Positions 11,828 through 25,190 of a stretch of DNA of 64,000 bases are shown here, piece by piece; the first letter of the stretch is position 1, and every line of letters starts with the position of its first letter. Where the stretch lies: positions 2,728,001 to 2,792,000 of the forward strand of contig CM022369.1 of NCBI GenBank assembly GCA_011800155.1. Direction: 5' to 3'. The notes beneath the pieces are model-generated. The model had not been told where the DNA came from. It saw nothing but the letters and a program-made list of their open reading frames with translations, and did not search any database. Position numbers and translations under genes: made by a program. The stretch comes from Flammulina velutipes. Lineage: Eukaryota > Basidiomycota > Agaricomycetes > Agaricales > Physalacriaceae.

Positions 11828-13392
11828 ATGTCGACCAGCACCAGCCCTTCCGAGCCACCTGCTGCTACTGGGCCTCCAACAAATGCTTCAGATACCGCAG
11901 CACGTATATGCCGTCTACAGCGCGAGAACGCGCGCTTGAAGAAGCTGACTCAGGCTACTCCGAAAAAGCGAAAAAGGTTCTTGCATTTTACCCCCGCCGC
12001 GTTGCCTGCTGACTTGACTTTGGCAGTAAATCCAGTACACCTGGCAGGGCAATTCGTCGCTGTATCACGTTGTTCGACACTGTGGATTCCGTGGTCAAGG
12101 AGTTTGACGAGCAGGATGAAGAACATGACTGGAGCCCGTCAGATGCGCTTGCGTATGTTCAATCCCAGATTTGTCTCTTTCCCTTCACATCTGACGAGGT
12201 TTTGTATAGCGCGCAGCGTAAGATTGCAGCATATGAGCTACTCACTGAGCATGTTGAAGGTTTCAAAGAGACACTCACCGACGAAGCATTCGACGATGTC
12301 GACTTGGCAGAATATTATGCTACTGTGAGTGGTTGTCATGTTGTCCTGATACCCCACCAATGAAGTCCTTTAGCTCGAGTTTAGTGCAAATCGTGCTCGA
12401 AACGATGATAACAGCCGGATTAAGCAGCTTCTTCCACGCTGGCTCGCCCAACTTTATCCGGCAATGCCTTACATGGACTCTTCCAGTCGAGTAGGCCGTG
12501 GATTACAGCACGATATTCTTGGCGGTCTCCTAGCATCTGTCTCGCAAGACTGGGACGACGATGAGTGTGTATGTCCTCCTCCTTCGTCTTTCTTCTTATT
12601 GATTCATCTAGCGTGCGCGCTGCCATACGTGACGGTGAAGTCAGTATTGGTGTCGACTACTTCTCAAATTGCCTTTACAAGGATTGTATGGGAAGTATCG
12701 ATGATCTAGATTCAGGCTACTTGAGCAGCACCCTGCTTGTTCTGGTGCGTATTTCTTCCGTCGTTCGCAGGCATCACTCTCATTTTCATCAGACCTGGTG
12801 TGCAATCTTCACTTCGCCTACCTCTGCTAACGGAAGGGCCATCGACCCACTGGGAGACAAGCAGAACGTTGAAGATCCGGCGCTAAACAATCCGAAGCCA
12901 GCCAAGAAGAAGACAAAGCTCAACAACGGTGCAGCAAAGTCCAGATCCAATGTTGCCAACCTCATTGGATTGAAGAGCGCAACTCCACGGTCCATCGCCT
13001 ATGCAAGTGTCCTGGTGAGCAGCTTCGCTGATATTGAATACCGCATATGAACCGTTTTCCTTACAGCTCCACCTCAATCTCTCTGATGCCAGTTCTTGGA
13101 CATCTGCGTATGCTGGCTATAGCTATTCGGGCCTCTATAACTTTATAGTTGACTACTTCGAGGCGCCTCTGGACGACGAGCATGCTGAACATGCCAAGCA
13201 ACTACTCAAATGGTGGAATAAGTGAGTCACAACATCGTTCCAGTTCCATTGCTAACACATCGTCAGGCAAGTCCTTCCTGCATGCTCAAGTACTCCAGAT
13301 GCAGCGGCATCTTTGGATACGTCCATGGCAGCGCTTGTCGCCTCCCGCGAAGCTCGTCAGGCAGCGGCAGCGGCAGCACTAGTGGCGGCGGC

Positions 13393-13428
<36 letters not shown>

Positions 13429-13501
13429 GGCGGCAGCAGTGGCGGCAGCAGCTGCAGCAGCTGCGGAACCGGAGGCAGTCGCAGGAGAATCAGCAACATA
13501 A
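11828..13501 (+). CDS. DUF6698-type protein, transposon accessory gene
   Basis: The ATG at 11828 starts a Ser/Thr/Pro leader and a short basic coiled segment (RLQRENARLKKL, KKRK), then the conserved body. Recognisable blocks are FDTVDSVVKEFDEQDEEHDW, DDVDLAEYYATLEFSANRAR, GSIDDLDSGYLSSTLLVL, ATPRSIAYASVLLHLNLSDA and KQLLKWWNKQVLP. This order matches DUF6698 proteins of Agaricomycetes, which often accompany mobile elements. About seven short introns are needed. The C-terminus is an almost pure alanine tract (13340-13485) from GCA/GCG repeats, followed by EPEAVAGESAT. Function is unknown; a role in target choice, capsid-free complex assembly or regulation of the element would be guesswork. Confidence 0.78.
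13340..13485 (+). repeat. GCN trinucleotide repeat encoding polyalanine
   Basis: Imperfect run of GCA, GCG and GCC codons in the last exon of the DUF6698 gene. It gives more than 40 alanines with a few Val and Thr interruptions, so length variation between strains is likely. Confidence 0.8.
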
Positions 13502-13980
13502 TTTAGCATCTATACATATATACTATCAGCATTTTAATTCGATCTAATTTTCAACGTTTTATCATTCTCGTGGGCTGTGGCGCAAAAATGATCCCGATAA
13601 GCAGCTTTAGCCGGTATCCTATCTGACCAATCCAATGCTACCCGGTCGCACAGGATACAATGCTTTGAATTAGCCTATTCCTGCGACGGTAGGCGACAGC
13701 ATCATGCATGTGTCGCCGACTGGGACAGTAAGCTATAGCACAGTGCATGTTCCGTTGGCAATGGTACAAAGCCACAAGCTTGTATCATTGATGTCGGACA
13801 TGGTTACTGACTAACATCCCTCAAAATGAAGGCGAGAATTAGAGGTTGGCCGAAAGATTATGAGAGGTTGTCAGATATTATCAAAAAGTACCAAAGGTTA
13901 TAACACGATTGCAGGTCATTATGACAAACCGCCGGCAATGTTGGCCCACCACCGTCTCTTCCGGCGGATTACAAGCCCAC
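13502..13980. other. Right subterminal region of the transposon
   Basis: No gene is seen here. It includes GGTTGGCCGAAAGATTA at 13844-13860 and a similar block at 13866-13880, direct repeats of a motif also present near the left end (6542-6560). These are plausible transposase binding sites. Confidence 0.55.
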
Positions 13981-14009
13981 AACATTTTTTCCGACCTGCA
14001 GTGATCGGC
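13981..14009 (-). repeat. Right terminal inverted repeat of the Plavaka-type element
   Basis: Inverse partner of 6473-6501, followed directly by the GGCCTA flank at 14010-14015. Confidence 0.75.
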
Positions 14010-14548
14010 GGCCTATGTGGCGACCGGGACACACGCCATGTACGCCACTTCTGGTGCGCAGGACATCGTCCTTCCGTTCGGTGTTATTCTGGACATGACG
14101 GATGCCGGGCCATTATGGGACGTTACTTTGAACTATAGAGGGTACTGGTTCGACGGATCCGAATTCTCGAGCGCTGGGGGTGCTGGGATTGGTGGGGCGG
14201 CACAGGAGACGGAGGGCGTGTCGTGGCTGTACTGGCTGGGAAGATGGGGTGACGAGCAATATCCATTCAGCGATCGTCGCCAATATGGATTATTTGGGTT
14301 TTACCATTATGTCTCGGGGCCTACTGGTGCGTTTAGGTTTTCTTTCCGGTTCGTTATGAATGACTGGAACTCGTGCAGGGCCGTTGGATAAGAATTTGAC
14401 GCGACTAGGCGTCTGTCCGGTGGATGAGTGTGATATCCTGGACCGGATGAAGGTCTCGGGAGGGAAGGAGGTATACTATGATTATGAAGATGTGATGGGT
14501 ATGTTCAAGGAGGACTTGACACGAAGGGAAATTGCATTCTCTCAATAA
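14010..14548 (+). pseudogene. VPS62: VPS62/DUF946-like gene, 3' half
   Basis: Continues the reading frame broken at 6472. It opens with AYVATGTHAMYATSGAQDIV and VILDMTDAGPLWDVTLNYRG, the conserved second half of the VPS62 fold, then WLGRWGDEQYPFSDRRQYGL. One intron near 14331-14381 is spliced in frame to the last exon, ending KEDLTRREIAFSQ. It has no start codon or promoter of its own and is separated from its 5' half by the transposon. No further inactivating change was seen, so the break looks young. Confidence 0.87.
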
Positions 14549-14683
14549 TGGTACTACATGTGTACTTGCGCGCCACAAGTAAGTGCAGTGGTATGGCCTA
14601 GAACTTTGTCTTTGGCGGCCAGCTTCAACCAAGTAGCTGCTCATAAGCGTCATCCTGTCACGAAACGTTGGCGTTCAGTACCA

Positions 14684-16379
14684 TTAACATCGTTGCTTCC
14701 AGTCGAAGGGAAACCAGTATATTTCCTCATTGAAGCAAGACCTAAGGTCAAGACGTAGTTGTATACTAATGGGCGGTAGTACTGTATATGTATCAAACTG
14801 AAATTCACGGTTGACACCCTCCACTGTTATCACGCCCTGTTCACAAAAACTCCTCCACTTGATCAGAACATCCTTCTCAACCCTGCGCTGCCATTGTTTT
14901 TGCGACGATAGCGTCTGCGTGTCAATAAGCTGCAGCCTACATTTCCTCCCTTCTACTATCGTGATGATATCTGCCGCGTATCTATCCATCCGCTCCTGAT
15001 CATTGATCTGCAAACACTCCAAAAGTGGCAAGATATGAGCATCTTGGAGAGCGCGCAACACCGATGGATTAAATGCGTAGTCGCCCAGACAAAGCACTCT
15101 AACACTACTTGCGCAGCGGAGGAAGTCAAGTAGATAGTTCTCTGGTACGTTATATGACGATATGGTGATGGAAAGGTGGGTGAGATGTTCCAGGAAGCGA
15201 ATGTTAGGGGATTGGGTCATCTGGGAAAAGACATCCTCGAAGCTGACGCGTAAACGGCGGAGGGAAGGAACATCCAGGATTTCAGAGAGACCTGTCAAAC
15301 AATTGTCGTCCTGAAGACAGGTTTGTAACGAAAGAGAGTGCAAGGGAGGCAATCGAATGGGCGCTTTCGGTTTCAAGAAGTCAAAAATGTCAGGCCAGTT
15401 GGTTTGAGGGTGGCGGTACTCGATTTTATCGCCAATTATGAGTGTCTGGACCGCTGACAACTGGCTGAGAACCCGTAAATCGGATTTTTCAGATTCGTAG
15501 AACACCAATTGTCCCCATGGAATATCCAGCTGATGATCACTCGAAAGATAGGACAAGCACAGACGTACCAGCGTGGGAGTATCCCGAAAAGCGGTGATGA
15601 TGGTGTGCAAATTATTGTGAGAACAGGACAGACGGAGTTCGGTGAGACGCTCGAAGGACCATCCGTCCAATGCATTGTTGAGGAAATGACAGCTAGTGTA
15701 GACATCGAGGCGATGCCAACGTCGCGATGTGGACTCCAGATGCGGCGCGAGTACATTTTTGAATCAGTCATTGCCCCTGTCTAACATTCCAGAGCGAACA
15801 ACAAATCCACTGTCGGTGCTGGCGAAGCGCTGCAAGGAGAGTTCAAGCAAGGGCACGGCGGTATTTTTGTAACCCTGTAAGACGAAATCGATATTGTACC
15901 ACAGAGGATGATGTGAGATGGCAAGGGAGCGCCAGCGGCTGCACGTATGAGATATCGTCCATGGAGGTGTCATCCTGGAGTTTGATAGGAAATGCCCCGT
16001 ATTCAAATGAACAGCCCATTCGAAGATGAGTTGGAGGATGTCGTCCGGGATGGACTCGGAGAGAATGGGACGCAGCGCATTTTCGTGGTCGAGTACGGAT
16101 AATAAGAGGCGAGAGCAGGTTGCCTTCATACGGGTTATGGCTGCTTCTGCGAGTTCCATTTCTGCGTTGACGCGCTCCAGTTCTCTCCTCGTCTTTGACA
16201 GGCTCTGGCGCAGAGTAAAAGTGTCTGACGAGGGAGAAGGCTCATTGGAGGTGAACGTCTTCGGTGCGATGGGAGGAGGGTAGTATGACTTCCTGTCTGT
16301 GAATGAACAGACTCCACATCTTGGATACAAATTAGCTTTGCTAAAACGAAACGGGGAAAATTTACCTGGTGGTAAGCAT
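14684..16379 (-). pseudogene. F-box protein gene with one in-frame stop codon
   Basis: The predicted first exon is tiny: ATG at 16377-16379 encoding MLTT, then an intron (about 16365-16344) into YPRCGVCSFTDRKS. A coiled segment (RRELERVNAEMELAEAAITR) precedes the F-box ESIPDDILQLIFEWAVH and CSRWRSLAISHHPLWYNIDF. A leucine-rich-like C-terminal region follows, as in SCF substrate adaptors of mushrooms. The frame is open over about 555 codons except for a TGA at 15764-15766, between MLDRGND and FKNVLAPHLES. Both sides remain in the same frame and conserved in style. This is either a nonsense mutation, a polymorphism or a sequencing error. A truncated F-box-only product is possible. Confidence 0.8.
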
Positions 16380-19599
<3,220 letters not shown>

Positions 19600-19853
19600 T
19601 CTGATCTGAACTACATACGGACTTGCGATACATCTTTTAGATACTGGTGTTATATCGCCTTACTCTCGTTTTGACACGGACTGGTTGATGATGATGTGTA
19701 TACACGATTCATGGACTATTTAAGTAGCATTTTGGATCTTATAATTCGGATATCGGTAATTCGAGTATTGTTTACGCTGGCATATCAATCTGAGCTGGAT
19801 GAATTGAGAAAAGAGGGCTGCATTGACGTGAGGGCTTTGAAGACTTATTACTC

Positions 19854-20199
19854 TACAGCAGTTTTCAGTGCATTGTGCACAATGGCAACCGTGTAGCGTC
19901 TAGGAAATCGGTCCAGGAACGGTGATTAAAAGGCCCGAAATGACAGCCTGGGCACATTGCGCGAACATAAACCATACCTTGAACGTACCGTTGTTGCAAA
20001 ATTGTGGCGTCAGAAAGCCTTATTTATTCAGTGTAATTCAAATATCAACTTTTTCAAGCTTTCCTCAGGTAAAACTGAGATAGAACGAGAATGAATGACT
20101 CTGTAAGTGGGCTGAAGATCAATTTAGCCTCCGTTCCTGGACCGATTTCCTAGACGCTACACGGTTGCCATTGTGCACAATGCACTGAAAACTGCTGTA
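19854..20199. mobile_element. Foldback MITE with TA flanks (Tc1/mariner-like)
   Basis: Two perfect 69-bp inverted arms (19854-19922 and 20131-20199) surround a 208-bp core with no ORF. Both outer ends are TA followed by CAGCAGTTTTCAG, consistent with TA target duplication by a Tc1/mariner-type transposase. The lack of any mismatch between arms suggests recent insertion or gene conversion. The inner arm includes the palindrome ATTGTGCACAAT. Confidence 0.8.
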
Positions 20200-20433
20200 T
20201 CACATCGACTGTGGGGATATGATTTTTCCCTCATTAGTTGTGGGATCTTCAATTGTTGAGATACCCTCTGAGGTTCAAGCTTATCATATCACTGCACAGT
20301 GCAGCGAACTGAATGGCTTGTAGCTCGCTCGATCGTCTGCATAATGTTCCAAGACGAAAGTACTTGAATACAGTTGTTCTCTGCATTTCCAAGAAGAGCA
20401 AGATAGATGGGGGTAGGAGTGACTTGCAGTGGA

Positions 20434-20471
20434 AGAACAATCCTTGTTTTGATTATCGCTGCTCTGTACTG
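20434..20471 (-). repeat. 38-bp repeat, inverted copy of 26001-26038
   Basis: Matches 26001-26038 in opposite orientation with two mismatches. It borders the 8-bp target duplication of the element at 20478-21742 and forms part of an inverted duplication of the 3' end of the gene at 25191. Confidence 0.75.
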
Positions 20472-20477
20472 ACTGTG

Positions 20478-21742
20478 GGGCCCCGATATTTGCACGAACA
20501 TAGTGCACGAACCGTATGCACGAACATTTACTTACAAAATAGGTAATGCACGAACATGTGCAAACAAAGTTGGGGATTGCACGAACATGCACGAACACGC
20601 ACATGCATTTCACAAACATGATACTAGCTATGTATTGTATTACTATACATGCCTTTATCGTGTTAACTTAACACTGAGGACACATGAGTCTATCTAGAGC
20701 TCGAGCGATGTTTAAGCCATCGGGTTCATGCCGAGTGGCATGGTTTCCTAATTTGGACTGATATTATTCTGGTGCGCGCGCAGATGTCGCGCCTATCTCA
20801 ATTATCAGTCTGGCCGTCATGAAAGATACAATCTTCTTAAGGTAGGGTCCACATTGGACTGGTGCTACTAGGTAGAGAGAGACTACCCCTGTAATGACCG
20901 CCAAGTGTCAAGCGGCATGTCACGGGCAATGAAATGCATGGACAACGTTCAAGGTAGATAGTGGGAAAGACAGACATACATCGTACATACAACTTATGGC
21001 CCTTTCCTTATGGAGAATATATAAGAAAAAAAAGACTGCACAAACATGCACGAACGTTGCACGAACATGAACGAACACTGTACAAACATGCGCGAACACT
21101 GCACGAACATGCACGAACACTGTACAAAGATGCGCGAACACTGCACGAACATGCGCGAACATGCGCGAACACTGCACAAACATATTTATGCATTGCACAA
21201 ACTTGCACGAACATGTCTGAACTCCATACAAACCCTGTAGGATGCTCCAACAATGTTAAGAACAAATATTAAATGCCCAAGCCATAGCGCTACGGTGACG
21301 CGTCAGTAATGGGAATAGAGGACTCATCCGCAATATCTGAGGCTTGAGCAATACAAGTAGCTGGATTTCCTTGGGTATCACAATACATGGTTGCTATTTG
21401 GATGGTATCCTAGGTCAATGACCGCAATAGCTGAACAGCAACAGAAGCAACAAAAGATGACTAAATAGTACGTTGTTATAGACTTACGACGATGGCGACG
21501 CGACGCGACGTGAACCGTCATGTGATATTTCGATGAAGGGTCCGATCATCGGCGACGGCGGCGGTCTGAGATATAAGATGCGGTACACGATGATGCGACG
21601 GATAGAAACTGTACAAACAGTGCACGGACAGACTGCACGAACGATATGATGTATTGCACATACATTGCACGGACCAGATTGAGCATTGCACGAACATGCA
21701 CATGCTGTTCGTGCACCATGTTCGTGCAAATAGCTATGCCCC
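20478..21742. mobile_element. Non-autonomous DNA transposon with 8-bp target duplication and TGCACGAACA arrays
   Basis: The element is flanked by perfect copies of TGACTGTG (20470-20477 and 21743-21750). Its ends are inverted repeats of about 38 bp starting GGGGC and sharing TATTTGCACGAACAT and GTGCACGAAC (6 mismatches). Inside both ends and in the middle (20491-20615, 21034-21230, 21610-21735) lie degenerate copies of TGCACGAACA spaced 10-11 bp. The 8-bp duplication and subterminal repeats fit hAT or KDZ/Zisupton-type elements. No transposase ORF is present; long minus-strand frames of Cys-Met-Phe-Val-Gln repeats are just the repeat read in translation. Confidence 0.82.
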
Positions 21743-21750
21743 TGACTGTG

Positions 21751-21890
21751 TCGCAAGCCGCCGGGGGGTAACTGCCAGTTACCCTCAGAGTCACGAATGA
21801 GTGTTTCCGTGTCCTTAAACATTTACCCTCGGCGACGACAGAACTTGGAATCCCTGCCAGTGAACGAAATTATGAGAATCAAACTCAGAA
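21751..21890 (-). pseudogene. Duplicated last-exon fragment of the gene at 25191-26019
   Basis: On the minus strand this matches the end of the last intron (ending ACTGGCAG) and most of the last exon of the gene at 25191. It reads through the DSEGNWQLP block, but a stop interrupts the frame where the gene reads RRRRQMYKD. The match ends at the target duplication of the element at 20478-21742 and resumes on its far side with the 38-bp repeat. Confidence 0.75.
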
Positions 21891-22115
21891 CAGAAGATGA
21901 TAGATGAACGTCGAAATTAGCAGGCATAATGGCCCACTACTAGGATTACAACACCTACTGGTTACTAAACAAACGACACGATTTCGTTGGGTGAGTACTA
22001 TATTCTGGTGTGTTCATGATCATCCTGGATTCTTCCCAAGACTACCAACCAAATACCAACACTTGGGCCGTTTGTCCAGCAGCTCTTGCGGTCCAGGATC
22101 TTCATCGCATGCACC

Positions 22116-23777
22116 TTATCCTGTATTCTTCAAGGCCATCAACCTGGCCATAGTACTTCCCTCGGCAGGGATAAAAGTGTCGACATTGTCCGGCACAGGG
22201 GGCGCTTTGTAGTGTGAGCAATTGTCCTGGTAGAGCCTAGAAGATGTCAACGATTGCACTCCAAGCAAGTAAATAGTCACATACTCAGTCCAGAAAGCGA
22301 GAACCTCGTCGCTCTGCGTTTTGAACGCAGGCGTCTCGAAGAATTCGAGAACCCAGAAGTACAAGTTGATGCTATCGACTGACAAGTCCCAGGACTTCTG
22401 GTCCGAGATTGCGTAACAGGCCTAACAGATAAATACGAGCAGCTAGAGCGCCGGGAATAATTTACCTACCTGCAATACGGTGTACGCAACATGGTGCGGT
22501 TGAACCGTCGAGAGATTATTTATGACACCGACGAAATTCTTGGGCCTTTTCCCGTATGTCGCGAGTCGCCCAGGGATGCCCGTCGAACAGAATATGTGAA
22601 GGAAAACCTTGGTGAAAGGTCAATATCAGCTAGACAAAGAATAACAGGGACTGACTCGAAGAAGGAAGTACCCTCTGAAGATTGCAGCCAGCGGTTCTTC
22701 CGGATCATGGGCCTCAACGTCGAATAGCACTGCAGGTAGTTCCAACCAGGAGATCCTGCGGAGGCCGCCTATAACCCGGTTCATGTATCTTAAGGATACG
22801 AGGTCAGTGGATTATAACAAAATATTGAAGAATACTCACTGCCGCGGAGACTCATTGAAGGTTTCGATGTCGTCGATTGGACAGGAGAGAAAGGCAGTCT
22901 CCTTGTACTTGAAACCAAGTTCACTTTTTTCTCGTGGGAGTGGTAGCGAGAGGCGATGTCGATCGTCGAATTGGATGAGCGCCAGATGGTCGTCCTTTAT
23001 CTTGTGCGTGTCGGTGGATCGTGCGCCCGTCGCAGCGTCCTGGAACTGTAAAGGAATCAATAACATATCGGGAGATGATCTATAAGACGCACCTTGTGAA
23101 GCAATTCATCTAGTACTGGCTTGTTCCCCGAATTCTTCTTGAGAAGTTCCCTGTAGTCTTGGACGAAGGGGGAGTCAGACGCCTGGAAGGCTTCATAAGC
23201 GCGCCGTAGATTGATTTCAGTTTTGTCGCTGAATAGAAACATCAGTATATGCATCACAGAGAGAGTTCGAAAAGACTTGCGTCAATTTGAGGTCTTTCCC
23301 CTGGTACTTGGATCCAGTCTGGATGACGATTTTGAGTCCCAAAACAAGGTCGACTGAACGTATGGCCCAACGGCCAGCTCTGTTACAAGTCGAGAAGTCA
23401 GCCGCGTCCCTGAATGCTAGTTAGTCCAAAGGAGCGTCAAAGAAAGCTATAGCACCCACAAATTGACCACAGTGATCTTATCGCTATCCTTCTTTTGTTG
23501 TTGAGGGCGCCACTGCTCCTCGTAATTCTCCCTTCGGCGCTTCCAGCGGGGCTGAATATCTTCGTCTTCGTCTTCGTCATCCGAGGGCGAGCGCTTTCTG
23601 TCTCTATGCCTTTGCTGAGTATCATATTGTTGCTCGTCGTCGTGGTCTGAACGTCGATCATAGCGATCTTGACGATCTTGATGTCATTTGAATTGAATGC
23701 AGGCAGACACTATTGAAGCAGCACATACGAGCTGGCATCGATGTTGGAGATTCTTCGTCCTTTTGAGTGAAAGACAT
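22116..23777 (-). CDS. Conserved-looking protein of unknown function
   Basis: The ATG at 23775-23777 starts MSFTQKDEESPTSMPA. After a first intron comes a very charged Arg/Asp/Glu/Gln-rich segment (about 70 residues, RDRKRSPSDDEDEDEDIQPR), then a folded part. Readable blocks are RAGRWAIRSVDLVLGLKIVI, RRAYEAFQASDSPFVQDYRE, DDHLALIQFDDRHRLSLPLP, RRISWLELPAVLFDVEAHDP, NFVGVINNLSTVQPHHVAYT and DSINLYFWVLEFFETPAF. About seven short introns keep it in frame up to the TAA at 22116. I recognise no family. The charged leader suggests a nuclear protein, but this is inference. It sits in a repeat-rich island, yet shows no clear inactivating change. Confidence 0.65.
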
Positions 23778-24059
23778 GGCAGAGATGGCGATAGAAAGAA
23801 ATGGGGTACAATTCTGGAAGAGGAAGCGTCCGTTCCATCAAAATTGCACATTGTACACAACGCCGAGGAAGACTCACCAGATAGAAGTATCATCTGCGAT
23901 CAAAGCAGTGAAACTCTTGATTCGCCATATCGCTGCCAATCAGTGGTTATTATGTCCTATTCAGACAAACTCTTCCACTTATCCAAGAGGTGAAGATTAC
24001 GAGTGTATCGACAGCTAATAATTAACCGAGAACTCGTCATCCGAAGTTTTGAGATTGGG

Positions 24060-24600
24060 TAGAAGACCAATTTCTCCCGTGGAATTCGAGCATTTGGAGG
24101 GTCGGCCATCCGTGCACGTACCAGCCTTGGGGGTGTCCCAAAAGGCTTACGTGACACATTGCGGAAGCAGTTAGATCGAGTTGAGAGATGCGCTTGAAGG
24201 ACCACCCAGTAGATGAATGAACGAGGATTTGGCAAGTAGCTAGTGCTGTGAGAGCTCAGAGACTATACCATCCCCCTTCAAAAGCGATGCGACTATCAAG
24301 AAGGTTCGCCGGAAACGTGACCAACATGCACAGCGGAGGTCAGCGGATTGGCGAGACGCAGCAAGGATAGCCTGAGTCGTCGTCGGTGTATTGAGGCATG
24401 TCGATGTTGCGCCAAGGAGAGCGATGGGAGATGGTGAGGGCGCACCAGCGGCTGCAGGGCACATTGGTGGTAAACGTCTTCGGTGTGAGGGAAAAGGAGC
24501 AGTATGACTTCCTGTCTCTGAACGAACAGATTCCATATCTGAAAATGTGTGTCAGCTTTTATTACAGACAAAAGAAGTTATGTAGTTAAGTACCTGGTGC
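24060..24600 (-). pseudogene. Decayed F-box gene relic
   Basis: On the minus strand this resembles the F-box gene at 14684-16379. The start region is recognisable (ICSFRDRKSYC, PKTFTTN against VCSFTDRKSYY, PKTFTSN), then CSRWCALTISHRSPW next to it, then GWSFKRISQLDLT against GWSFERLTELRLS. The F-box itself is deleted, and several stops and frame changes occur, so it cannot be functional. Confidence 0.65.
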
Positions 24601-24691
24601 CAGGTGGTTTGAGAAGGCAACCGGATGATCGGGCCGAAAACACACCACTCAGTTCAAACTTGGTTCAAACTGGATATAAGGTAGACTCCAG

Positions 24692-24837
24692 CCTAGCGGC
24701 ATGGATAGAATGGAGAGCGGCTCTCTCTGGACGGGTTGCATATTCTGGACATCCTCAGGACAGTTGATTCCTCTCAATGCAACCGCGTTATGGAACAGCT
24801 CGGCATGCAATTGTTGAACCTTCAGGCTCTGGCGATA
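24692..24837 (+). repeat. 146-bp copy of a transcription-factor exon segment
   Basis: Almost identical to 29464-29611, which is inside the Zn2Cys6 transcription factor gene, in the same orientation, with only a few substitutions and a 2-nt length difference. It has no neighbouring exons of that gene, so it is a stray fragment. Confidence 0.85.
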
Positions 24838-25190
24838 CCTGGTGCTCGCACATCGCCCGGAATATGAATGTAAGACATCAAACCGTAGTATATACACTAT
24901 ATCTATATGTTCTGACTGTCCCGCAATTTTTACCAGCCCTTGCGAGCTCCCTAGCTCGAGTTCTTCACTCGGACTCACTTTTTTGATCGACTATCTGGCA
25001 GCTGGCAACAGTTCCAACTCATATATTGCTCCCAACTACCATGAAAATAAAATATACAACAGTACCTATAATATGCTCTTCATCCGGAGCAAAAACATCC
25101 ACATTTACGCCCAGGATCAACACAAGTGGGTGACTAACCATGACACTCCATTTCCACGCCACCAGATTCGTGTATAGTACCACCACTACC

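Larger units (their letters stand above)
6473..14009. mobile_element. Plavaka-type DNA transposon, 7537 bp, three genes
   Basis: The element sits inside an exon of the VPS62-like gene. Its ends form 29-nt inverted repeats (6473-6501 and 13981-14009, 22 of 29 identical, both starting GCCnATCACT and ending ATGTT). It is flanked by GGCTTA at 6467-6472 and GGCCTA at 14010-14015, a probable 6-bp target duplication with one change. Taking out the element and one flank copy makes the host frame continuous, which supports these borders. Subterminal motifs of the form GGTTGnCnGA...ATTAT occur at both ends (6542-6560, 13841-13880). It carries a minus-strand transposase, a small plus-strand orphan gene and a plus-strand DUF6698 gene. 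Coding regions look largely intact, so the insertion may be fairly recent. Confidence 0.88.
23778..25190. other. Repeat- and relic-rich spacer
   Basis: No intact gene. It contains a decayed F-box relic (about 24060-24600) and a 146-bp copy of a transcription-factor exon (24692-24837), both listed separately. The remaining DNA shows short ORFs without coding character. Confidence 0.55.

Noticed and set aside
21034..21235. CRISPR-like array
   Set aside because: Units are 10-11 bp with no unique spacers and lie in a eukaryotic transposon.
20920..21265. Long overlapping minus-strand ORFs rich in Cys, Met, Phe, Val and Gln
   Set aside because: They are translations of the TGCACGAACA repeat in several frames, without start context, introns or any conserved block.
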